A stretch of 64,000 nt of DNA from Faecalicatena faecalis (GTDB taxonomy: Bacteria > Bacillota > Clostridia > Lachnospirales > Lachnospiraceae). Of the stretch, positions 57,687 through 64,000 are shown piece after piece (the stretch's first letter is position 1; every line of letters begins with the position of its first letter). Both the position numbers and the translations under genes were made by a program. The stretch lies in NCBI RefSeq assembly GCF_012524165.2, contig NZ_JABACJ020000008.1, positions 1-64,000 on the forward strand, read 5' to 3'. The notes beneath the pieces were generated by a model. It saw only the letters and a list, made by a program, of their open reading frames with translations. It was not told the origin of the DNA and ran no database searches.

Positions 57687-58366
57687 TAGGACACCACCTC
57701 ATCATGCAGGATTTTTCCATCTTCCAGGGTAATGATGCGGTCCGCTCTCAAAGCTGTCTTCTCATCGTGTGTAATCAGCAGGATCGTCTGCCCGTATTGG
57801 CGGTTAGAAAGCTTTAAAAGCTCGATCGTCTCTTCCGAATTCTTCCGGTCCAAGTTACCTGTAGGCTCATCGGCCAGTAAGATGGCAGGGTGGTAAATGA
57901 GGCTCCTTGCAATTGCCACTCGCTGCTGTTGCCCGCCGGACAATTCACTGGGGAGATGCGTCAGTCGGTCTGTCAGTCCCAAGGTGCTGACCAGATGGTT
58001 GAAACGATCCTCGTCGGGCTTCTGGTTGTCCAGAAGGATAGGCAGCAGGATGTTTTTCCTTACATTCAGGGTAGGAATCAGGTTGTAGAACTGATAGACA
58101 AGTCCGACCTTCCTGCGTCGGAAAATAGCCAGCTGTTCCTGATTGAGTGTAGAGATATCTGTATCCTCAATAAAAATATTGCCGCTGGTGGGACGGTCTA
58201 CACCTCCCAGCATGTGTAAAAGTGTTGATTTTCCAGAACCGGATGCGCCTATGACCGCAGTAAAGCTTCCTCGTTCAAGAGAAAGGCTGATATGATCCAG
58301 GGCGGTCACGGTATTTGAACCACTGCCATATGTTTTGGTAAGCTCTGTGCAGCGTAAAATTTCCAT
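57686..58366 (-). CDS. ABC transporter ATP-binding protein (LolD/MacB/BceA type)
   Basis: A 226-residue ATPase. Walker A IGASGSGKSTLLHML, Q-loop VGLVYQFYNLIPTLN, signature LSGGQQQRVAIARSL, Walker B ILLADEPTGNLD and H-loop LLITHDEKTA. ATG at 58366 is preferred because it begins at the conserved MEILRCTELTKTYG; AAAGGAG lies upstream. Forms a transporter with the adjacent FtsX permease. The tandem repeat upstream suggests control by the OmpR-type regulator at 53008. Confidence 0.92.
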   Translation of the reverse strand: MEILRCTELTKTYGSGSNTVTALDHISLSLERGSFTAVIGASGSGKSTLLHMLGGVDRPTSGNIFIEDTDISTLNQEQLAIFRRRKVGLVYQFYNLIPTLNVRKNILLPILLDNQKPDEDRFNHLVSTLGLTDRLTHLPSELSGGQQQRVAIARSLIYHPAILLADEPTGNLDRKNSEETIELLKLSNRQYGQTILLITHDEKTALRADRIITLEDGKILHDEVVS

Positions 58367-58412
58367 AATAAATGTAGCTCCTTTCTTGTATGATGATATC
58401 ATAATACATGGG

Positions 58413-58434
58413 GAAAGTGACATGAAAGTGACAA
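58413..58434 (-). promoter_or_regulatory. Tandem 11-bp repeat, probable OmpR-type regulator site
   Basis: GAAAGTGACAT and GAAAGTGACAA (58413-58423 and 58424-58434) are direct repeats with an 11-bp period. On the minus strand they lie just upstream of a -10 candidate TATTAT (58406-58401) and replace the -35, the position of a PhoB/OmpR activator box. Confidence 0.6.
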
Positions 58435-58456
58435 AAGAAAATAATAAGTTGTTCAC

Positions 58457-58690
58457 TCATGCTGAAAGCAGTATTGAAATCAAGAAGACTGTATGATATA
58501 GTGAAATCACTCGTGGAAATTCTATCCATGAAAGGCAAATTGTCATTTGATTTATGAATCATCTGATGGGGAGATTCCCCCCGATTTACCAGTAATCAAT
58601 TTATAACTAACAACAAAATATGTTCCGGTTTTATTGAGTGGGGCTTGATTAAATTGGTTGATTTCTTTATACTTTTTATATAAGAAGCAG
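58457..58690. other. Intergenic region between the ABC operon and the Rpn-type gene
   Basis: AT-rich, no gene recognised. A short GGGGAGATTCCCC dyad lies near 58568-58580. Promoter-like -10 stretches (TATACT, TATATAA) are near 58668-58683, before the Rpn-type gene, without a clear -35. Confidence 0.45.
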
Positions 58691-58734
58691 GCAAGGACAC
58701 TCCTTGGATCGGAACCATACGAAGGAGGATGCCT

Positions 58735-59646
58735 ATGGCTGTAAAAGAAAACAAAGGGTACAAGAATAGCATGTTTGTGGACTTATTCTTTGAGGATGAG
58801 TCGGCAGAAGAGAATGACATTGCATTGTATAATGCGCTGCATAAGGAGCCGTTGCCAAAAGGGACTAAGATACAAAAGATCCGTATAGATGATGTTTTGT
58901 ATATGAATTTTAAGAATGATATTTCTTTTGGGGTGGGCGGAAAGATTATGGTATTCGGTGAGCATCAGTCTACGATTAATGAAAATATGCCTCTTCGCAG
59001 TCTGATGTATATTGGAAGAGCGTATGAACAGTTGGTGCCTATACGAGAGCGTTATAAGAAGAAGCAGACTTATCTGCCAAAGCCGGAATTTTACACCTTT
59101 TACAATGGGCAGGAACATTGGGCAAGGGAAAAGGTCTTGAAACTTTCGGAAGCGTATAAAGTGCAGGACGATGAACCTATGCTGGAATTGACTGTGAAGG
59201 TGATTAATATTAATCCGGCGGAAAATCATGAATTGCTTGATAAATGCCCTGTACTGAAAGAATATGGGCAGTTTGTAGATATGGTGCGGAAGTTTCAGAA
59301 AATGAGCGATTCAGATGCTTACAAACATGCAGTTGAGACATGTATCCGCCAGGGAATATTGGCGGATTATCTGGAGAAGAAAGGCAGCGAGGTGATCAAT
59401 ATGCTGATAGCTGAATATGATTATGATCTGGACATTGAGGTACAGCGTGAGGAGGCGTATACAGAGGGATTGGAAAAAGGCACAGAGCTTGGAAAAGAAC
59501 GTGGTCGGCAAGAGACTTTTGAGGAGCTAATTAAAAAGAAGCTTGCAAAAGGCAAGTCACCTTCAGAAATAGCTGATGCGTTGGAGAAACCATTGGAGGA
59601 TGTGGAAAAGATCATATTGAAGTTGAAAGAGAGTGATGTAGAATAG
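58735..59646 (+). CDS. Rpn-family recombination-promoting nuclease / putative transposase (PD-(D/E)XK)
   Basis: A 303-residue protein with the fold of COG5464/PF12784 proteins. It begins with a short MAVKENKGYKNSMFVDLFF, then NALHKEPLPKGTKIQKIRIDD. The nuclease core shows FKNDISF...MVFGEHQSTINENMPLR, with Asp and the Glu-x-Gln that serve as PD-(D/E)XK residues in this family. A helical tail with EGLEKGTELGKERGR follows, typical of these proteins. GAAGGAGG is 6 nt before 58735; an ATG at 58729 is too close. No inverted repeats bound it. Role in this genome unknown. Confidence 0.82.
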   Translation: MAVKENKGYKNSMFVDLFFEDESAEENDIALYNALHKEPLPKGTKIQKIRIDDVLYMNFKNDISFGVGGKIMVFGEHQSTINENMPLRSLMYIGRAYEQLVPIRERYKKKQTYLPKPEFYTFYNGQEHWAREKVLKLSEAYKVQDDEPMLELTVKVININPAENHELLDKCPVLKEYGQFVDMVRKFQKMSDSDAYKHAVETCIRQGILADYLEKKGSEVINMLIAEYDYDLDIEVQREEAYTEGLEKGTELGKERGRQETFEELIKKKLAKGKSPSEIADALEKPLEDVEKIILKLKESDVE

Positions 59647-59690
59647 GGGATATTATATGTGTGAAATTTTAATTCCCTTTCACTTTTAAA

Positions 59691-59719
59691 TTGTGCATCT
59701 CCTTCTGTTATGGTATACT
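59691..59719 (+). promoter_or_regulatory. Sigma-A promoter of ddh
   Basis: TTGTGC (59691-59696) and TATACT (59714-59719) are 17 bp apart with an extended TGG before the -10. Confidence 0.7.
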
Positions 59720-59782
59720 TAGAAACGGTTTAAAAACCAATCTGTAACATGTAATATGAATATATGGAAGGAAGGATACACG

Positions 59783-60769
59783 ATGGATAAAATCAGAATT
59801 GGAATTGTAGGATACGGAAACATCGGACGCGGCGTAGAGCTTGCTGTGGAACGCAACGAAGATATGGAACTAAAGGCTGTATTTACAAGACGTGCGCCAG
59901 AGACTGTAAAGATTATGACAGCAGGTGTACCGGTCATACATACAGACGATATGCTGAGCATGAAGGATGAGATTGATGTCATGATCCTGTGTGGTGGTTC
60001 TGCAACAGACCTGCCGGTTATCGGACCTGAGATCGTGAAGAACTTTAATACGATTGACAGCTTCGATACCCATGCTAAGATTCCAGAGTATTTTGCTAAT
60101 ATGGATCAAGCGGCTAAAGAGGGCGGCAATATTGGTATCATTTCGGTAGGCTGGGATCCGGGACTGTTTTCTCTGAATAGAATCTATGCGGAATCCGTCC
60201 TTGTACAGGGAGATACGTATACATTCTGGGGCAAGGGTGTCAGCCAGGGACATTCCGATGCAATCCGCCGCGTGAAAGGCGTGAAGAACGCAATTCAGTA
60301 TACTGTGCCGGTAGAAGAAGCCGTGGAGAAGGTAAGAAGCGGATGCGGACCGAAGCTGACGACCAGAGACAAGCATTTGAGAGAATGCTATGTAGTGGCA
60401 GAAGAAGGGGCAGATTTAAAAGAAATCGAAGAGACAATCAAGAATATGCCGAACTATTTCTCAGATTATGATACAACCGTGACATTTATTACGGAGGAAG
60501 AATTGAAGGCAAACCACAGTAAGATGCCTCATGGAGGTTTTGTAATTAGAAGTGGCGAGACAGGACACGATGGGAATAAGCATGTGATTGAGTATTCTCT
60601 GAAATTAGATTCCAATCCAGAATTTACGGCAAGTGTTCTGGCATGCTATGCAAGAGCTGCTTACAGACTGTCTAAGAAGGGCGAGACAGGGGCGAGAAGC
60701 GTATTTGATATCGCACCGGGAATGCTTTCTATGAAGAGTGCTGAGGAATTACGAGCAGAACTTCTGTAA
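59783..60769 (+). CDS. ddh: meso-Diaminopimelate dehydrogenase
   Basis: A 328-residue NADPH enzyme for the one-step route from tetrahydrodipicolinate to meso-DAP, used for lysine and peptidoglycan. Rossmann motif IRIGIVGYGNIGRGVELAV, with LCGGSATDLP, NTIDSFDTHAKIPEYF and SVGWDPGLFSLNR, all characteristic. The ATG at 59783 has AAGGAAGGA about 8 nt before it. Monocistronic, with promoter and terminator. Confidence 0.95.
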   Translation: MDKIRIGIVGYGNIGRGVELAVERNEDMELKAVFTRRAPETVKIMTAGVPVIHTDDMLSMKDEIDVMILCGGSATDLPVIGPEIVKNFNTIDSFDTHAKIPEYFANMDQAAKEGGNIGIISVGWDPGLFSLNRIYAESVLVQGDTYTFWGKGVSQGHSDAIRRVKGVKNAIQYTVPVEEAVEKVRSGCGPKLTTRDKHLRECYVVAEEGADLKEIEETIKNMPNYFSDYDTTVTFITEEELKANHSKMPHGGFVIRSGETGHDGNKHVIEYSLKLDSNPEFTASVLACYARAAYRLSKKGETGARSVFDIAPGMLSMKSAEELRAELL

Positions 60770-60810
60770 AAATGGAAAAATATTTGTAAATAGGGATAAT
60801 ATCCTGTAAA

Positions 60811-60858
60811 AACACTGGAGACAAGTAGAAGTATCAGCGCTTGTTGCCAGTGTTTTTT
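60811..60858 (+). terminator. Terminator after ddh
   Basis: AACACTGG (60811-60818) pairs with CCAGTGTT (60847-60854), with an inner ACAAG/CTTGT pair, followed by T residues. Confidence 0.8.
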
Positions 60859-60882
60859 AGGTTCTTTGCTCTTTGATTAAAT

Positions 60883-61647
60883 TTATAAACAAATCACACA
60901 TTCAAAAGCAAGCATCATATATTTATCGGCCGCACTCAGCCCGTACTCAGTCAAGTCATTCGGTTCCCAGTTTTCCCCGGCAAGGCTGTCAGCTCCATAA
61001 AGGAATTGGGCGAACGGAATCTGGCGAAATTTTGTAACTGCAAGTGAAGCGGAACACTCCATTTCTACGGAAATACATCCCTGTTGCTTTCGTGCCTCAA
61101 TTATTTTTGGCGTTTCTCTGTAGACTGCATCGGTAGTCCACGTTTTTCCTATAACATAAGGAATATGATGCTTTAAAAGACATGCTTCCATTGTGTTGAT
61201 AGAATGCTCATCCATATGAATCTCATCACTTGCAGGATAATAGTGATAGCTTGTTCCTTCGTCTCGGACGGCGGCAGTTGGCAGGATGATCTTTCCCTGT
61301 GCGGCAGTCTCATTCAGTATCCCGGCAGATCCGAACATGACGAGCTTTTTGGCTCCCATAGCGATGATTTCTTCCAGACCCGCAACACACGCAGGAGCGC
61401 CGACCCGGGAGAGGAAGAAGGCAATCCTGTTTCCCATATAATTGATCTCGTAGACTGGAAGAATACCATTTGCAGAGTACAAAGCAGCAATCGTTTTGAC
61501 TCCCGGCATTTCTGCAAATTTCTGAATGATATTTTCTGAAAATGTAGTGACGCAGAGCTTGGGAAAATCTGGTATTGATTCTGTAGTATCCATAGGTTCG
61601 AGGAACGCTTTACTTTCATTGTTAAAATGAGTGAAAATGGTAGACAT
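60883..61647 (-). CDS. Nucleoside phosphorylase-family protein
   Basis: A 254-residue member of the PNP/UDP phosphorylase family. Phosphate and sugar motifs FFLSRVGAPACVAGLEEII, LVMFGSAGIL and the catalytic VEMECSASLAV are present. The N-terminus is longer than in the usual uridine phosphorylase and differs from the Udp encoded at 47783, so the base specificity is unknown. It is co-transcribed with a TetR regulator (TAATG overlap), suggesting induction by a nucleoside or an antibiotic-like compound (inference). Confidence 0.82.
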   Translation of the reverse strand: MSTIFTHFNNESKAFLEPMDTTESIPDFPKLCVTTFSENIIQKFAEMPGVKTIAALYSANGILPVYEINYMGNRIAFFLSRVGAPACVAGLEEIIAMGAKKLVMFGSAGILNETAAQGKIILPTAAVRDEGTSYHYYPASDEIHMDEHSINTMEACLLKHHIPYVIGKTWTTDAVYRETPKIIEARKQQGCISVEMECSASLAVTKFRQIPFAQFLYGADSLAGENWEPNDLTEYGLSAADKYMMLAFECVICL

Positions 61648-62243
61648 TATGATACCTCCGTTTCGGTCTTTACTAAAATTTGGCGAATCTGTCTGGTGAT
61701 ACGTGCAGGAAGTTCTGGCCCGATCGGCATCAGTTCGCTGTACAGGCGTACCCCCTGATAGGAAAAAATAATGAGGTCGATCACGGCCTGAATATCCACA
61801 GGCTGAAACTCACCTCTGTCAATTCCATATTGTATGAATCTATGCCACATTTGAACGGATAACTGATACTGGGCGGCAATCGCATTTTCATCAGAAAAGT
61901 TGTCATCCAGGCTGAAATATTCGAAGATTGCAACACTTAAGGAAGCGCTGCTGTCTTTCATCTCAGTCTCATACCGTGACAGGACATCATCCAGAATCTG
62001 TATGGCAGACTGCTGAAGTTCCATCTTTGAGGCGAATTCTTCGTCCTGCATATTCATCAGATCATCTATGATTTCTTTAAAAATCTGTCTCGTCCCGTTA
62101 TAATGACAGTATAATCCGCCTCTGCTCAATCCGGCAGCCATGCAGATATCCTTCATGGTCACTTCCTTAAATCCTTTTTCGGCAAAAAGCTGGTAAGACT
62201 TTTCTTTGATTAGTTTTCGGGTTGTTTGTCCTCGTTTATTCAT
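61647..62243 (-). CDS. TetR-family transcriptional regulator
   Basis: A 198-residue regulator. The HTH is in the first 50 residues (SYQLFAEKGFKEVTMKDICMAAGLSRGGLYCHY, read in parts), followed by a helical ligand domain. The ATG at 62243 has AGAGG 7 nt upstream; longer starts lie in the operator region. The upstream GACAT-N2-GTGTC sites in its own promoter suggest autorepression and control of the phosphorylase in the same message. Ligand unknown. Confidence 0.9.
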   Translation of the reverse strand: MNKRGQTTRKLIKEKSYQLFAEKGFKEVTMKDICMAAGLSRGGLYCHYNGTRQIFKEIIDDLMNMQDEEFASKMELQQSAIQILDDVLSRYETEMKDSSASLSVAIFEYFSLDDNFSDENAIAAQYQLSVQMWHRFIQYGIDRGEFQPVDIQAVIDLIIFSYQGVRLYSELMPIGPELPARITRQIRQILVKTETEVS

Positions 62244-62259
62244 AAAGAACCTCTTTTCC

Positions 62260-62309
62260 GACATATGTGTCTGTAAAAATATTATACGACATGAGTGTCG
62301 GAAATACAA
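62260..62309 (-). promoter_or_regulatory. Promoter with two matched operators for the TetR/phosphorylase operon
   Basis: On the minus strand TTGTAT (62309-62304) and TATAAT (62286-62281) are 17 bp apart. One operator GACATGAGTGTC (62288-62299) fills the spacer; a second GACATATGTGTC (62260-62271) lies downstream near the start codon. Consensus GACAT-NN-GTGTC. The arrangement is classic for a TetR repressor. Confidence 0.82.
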
Positions 62310-62332
62310 GAAGATTTTTTAAAAGAATTACA

Positions 62333-62363
62333 TTGTGCAATTTATTTGAGAATCGGTTATAAT
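62333..62363 (+). promoter_or_regulatory. Possible promoter of the XdhC-family gene
   Basis: TATAAT at 62358-62363; a TTGTGC at 62333-62338 is 19 bp upstream, a loose fit. Start would be near 62370, which argues for the ATG at 62399. Confidence 0.45.
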
Positions 62364-62398
62364 AGAAAAGGTATAAAATGAAAAAGAGGTCAGATAGA

Positions 62399-63532
62399 AT
62401 GAGAAAAGTATTTCAATTACTTGAAGAAGCCTTAAGGCGCGGGGAAGACGCAGTACTTGTGACAATCGTGGCAAGCTCTGGTTCGACACCGCGCGGGGCA
62501 GGTGCAAGGATGTTAGTGACGAGTGCGGGAAGAATCGGGGGGACGATAGGTGGCGGTGCTGTAGAACATCACAGCGAGGAAACTGCGAAAGAGGTCCTTA
62601 GGACGAAAGATTCCCATACGGAACAATTTACCTTACGACAGAATGAAGTGCAGGATCTCGGGATGATCTGCGGTGGTGATGTCAATGTATATTTTCAATA
62701 TATATCTGCAGAGGAACCACATAATATTGCCCTGATGCAGCATATTGAGGCGTTATATCAGACAGGAGAGGAATTCTGGATGATCAATGATCTGTCTTCT
62801 AAAGAACAGGGAAGCATGGCTGTGTATGCCCAGACAGGTGGTTTGGTCGGGATGCCTGTTCCAGATGCCGTTTTGGACGGACTCTGTGAGAAAGCAAAGC
62901 AGATCGAGGCGGATGGCAGGACTTTTTATTGTGAGAAGATGGTGAAGGCAGGCAGAGTCTATATTTTTGGAGGAGGACATGTGTCACAAGCACTGGTCCC
63001 TGCCTTAAAGGCCGTGGATTTTCGATGTGTTGTGCTGGAGGATCGGGAAGAGTTCTGCAGGCCGGAATTATTTCCGGGGGCAGAAGAGGTGATGTTGATC
63101 GAGAACAGTCATATTGCAGATTATGTGGACATCACTCCGGCGGACTATGTCTGCATCATGACCCGTGGGCATAAGGATGATCTGGCAGTCCAGGCGCAGG
63201 TGCTAAAAACAGGTGCATACTATATCGGAGTGATTGGCAGCAGGCATAAAAAGGCGGGGGTATTTGCAAAGCTAAAGGAGATGGGATTCACGGATGAGGA
63301 TCTGGACCGCGTCACCACGCCGATCGGTCTGTCTATAGGGGCGGAGACACCGGCAGAAATTGCAGTCAGCATTGCCGGGCAGCTCATTGAAAAACGTGCA
63401 TGTAAGCCTATGGAGCGTAAACAGATGAATCCTGTCTTAGACGCTGGAGTTCAGGAAGAAGACAGCCCTAAAGCCAGTGAATTCTCTGTCAGCGTACAGA
63501 ATTCTGAACAACCGGGCGGGATGGAAGTATGA
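62399..63532 (+). CDS. XdhC/CoxI-family molybdenum cofactor maturation protein
   Basis: A 377-residue XdhC-type protein. The N-terminal XdhC_CoxI domain has VTIVASSGSTPRGAGARMLV and IGGTIGGGAVEHH; the C-terminal Rossmann domain has VYIFGGGHVSQALVPA and GVIGSRHKKAGVFAKL. Such proteins bind the cofactor and help sulfurate it before insertion into molybdenum hydroxylases such as xanthine dehydrogenase, none of which is in the window. AGAGG is 9 nt upstream of 62399; an ATG at 62378 is too close to the predicted transcript start. Its tail overlaps the MATE gene. Confidence 0.85.
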   Translation: MRKVFQLLEEALRRGEDAVLVTIVASSGSTPRGAGARMLVTSAGRIGGTIGGGAVEHHSEETAKEVLRTKDSHTEQFTLRQNEVQDLGMICGGDVNVYFQYISAEEPHNIALMQHIEALYQTGEEFWMINDLSSKEQGSMAVYAQTGGLVGMPVPDAVLDGLCEKAKQIEADGRTFYCEKMVKAGRVYIFGGGHVSQALVPALKAVDFRCVVLEDREEFCRPELFPGAEEVMLIENSHIADYVDITPADYVCIMTRGHKDDLAVQAQVLKTGAYYIGVIGSRHKKAGVFAKLKEMGFTDEDLDRVTTPIGLSIGAETPAEIAVSIAGQLIEKRACKPMERKQMNPVLDAGVQEEDSPKASEFSVSVQNSEQPGGMEV

Positions 63533-64000
63533 CGGCCAGGCATTCGAATGATATGACCGTGGGCAGTCCTGTGAAACTGATTATCTGGTTCATGGTCCCG
63601 ATGTTTCTGGGAAATGTATTCCAGCAGTTTTATAATATTGCGGATTCTATTATTGCCGGGCAGTTCCTGGGAGTCAATGCTCTTGCAGCGATTGGGAGCA
63701 CTGGCTCTTTGATGTTCATGGTGACCGGATGGATCAGTGGGATCACCAGCGGGTTCGCTATTTTGGCGGCACAGTGGTTCGGGGCGCGAAGATATGATAC
63801 AATGCGCCATTACGTAGCAATGTCCGTATATCTGACGACGGGAATCACAGTGGTGATGACGGTGGGACTGCTGATCGCAAATAAGACGATACTAAGGCTG
63901 ATGAATACACCAGAGGAACTGATGTATGATGTGAGCAGTTATATGGCAGTCATCTACGCTGGTCTGGCGGTGACCGCAGCTTATAATGCGCTGGCTGCGG
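63529..64000 (+). CDS. MATE-family efflux transporter, 3' truncated by window end
   Basis: The first 157 residues of a MATE exporter, open to the window edge. The start overlaps the XdhC stop (ATGA). It begins MTARHSNDMTVGSPVKLI, then WFMVPMFLGNVFQQFYNIAD and SIIAGQFLGVNALAAIGSTG, the family N-terminal signature. It is about as similar in layout as the MATE at 51526 but sequence differs. Co-translation with XdhC is unusual and substrate unknown. Confidence 0.9.
   Translation, partial: MTARHSNDMTVGSPVKLIIWFMVPMFLGNVFQQFYNIADSIIAGQFLGVNALAAIGSTGSLMFMVTGWISGITSGFAILAAQWFGARRYDTMRHYVAMSVYLTTGITVVMTVGLLIANKTILRLMNTPEELMYDVSSYMAVIYAGLAVTAAYNALAA

Overview
The window looks like the chromosome of an anaerobic gut Firmicute, most likely a Lachnospiraceae member (Clostridium scindens / Dorea / Blautia neighbourhood). 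The evidence is a GC content in the mid-40s judged by eye, strong AGGAGG ribosome binding sites, sigma-A promoters with extended -10 elements, a meso-DAP dehydrogenase, split glycine decarboxylase subunits, acetogen-type folate enzymes and a tungsten aldehyde oxidoreductase. I see no rRNA, tRNA, CRISPR array, transposase or prophage. Assignments come from reading motifs, not from database searches.

Layout. (1) 0.3-14.3 kb: an AgrA/AgrC-type two-component system (LytTR regulator and GHKL kinase) followed by a 3,837-residue surface protein with about 18 Cna-B/SpaA-like modules and a C-terminal wall-sorting-like tail. Two related structured elements, each followed by a terminator, flank the giant gene. 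(2) 14.4-20.7 kb: an Old Yellow Enzyme-type Fe-S flavoprotein, an RpiR regulator, and a beta-glucoside PTS (IIBCA) with a GH1 6-phospho-beta-glucosidase; a perfect palindrome lies before the PTS gene. (3) 20.8-31.1 kb: a glycine riboswitch and terminator drive nine genes, gcvT-gcvH-gcvPA-gcvPB-lplA-lpdA-fhs-fchA-folD, which together form a route from glycine to formate with ATP recovery. (4) 31.1-45.9 kb: after an alpha/beta hydrolase on the minus strand comes a tungsten island. It holds a Cys-rich small protein, a MOSC-MoeB fusion, a molybdenum/tungsten cofactor-type riboswitch, a tungsten AOR with a four-cluster ferredoxin, MoaD and NuoE/F/G-like subunits, then TupABC tungstate uptake and two MoeA proteins (one fused to a periplasmic-binding-like domain). 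The gap before tupA holds an unexplained structured leader and a 152-bp MITE-like inverted-repeat element.

(5) 45.9-50.9 kb: a thioredoxin-like lipoprotein under a multi-dyad operator, a PanE-like reductase with pyrimidine nucleoside salvage genes (udp-cdd-deoB), and a CarD-family regulator whose transcript should begin with a hairpin. (6) 51.0-58.4 kb: a MarR-MATE pair, then an OmpR-type two-component system convergent with an FtsX-type ABC transporter that has a tandem 11-bp repeat before it. (7) 58.7-64.0 kb: an orphan Rpn-family nuclease, Ddh, a TetR-nucleoside phosphorylase operon with two matching operators, an XdhC-family cofactor protein and the start of a second MATE exporter cut by the window edge.

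The strongest leads are the single glycine-controlled glycine-to-formate operon whose FolD lacks the usual catalytic lysine while a separate cyclohydrolase sits beside it; the complete tungsten aldehyde oxidation module with two different leader RNAs; the undescribed paired elements around the giant adhesin; and several well-defined operators with no known ligand.
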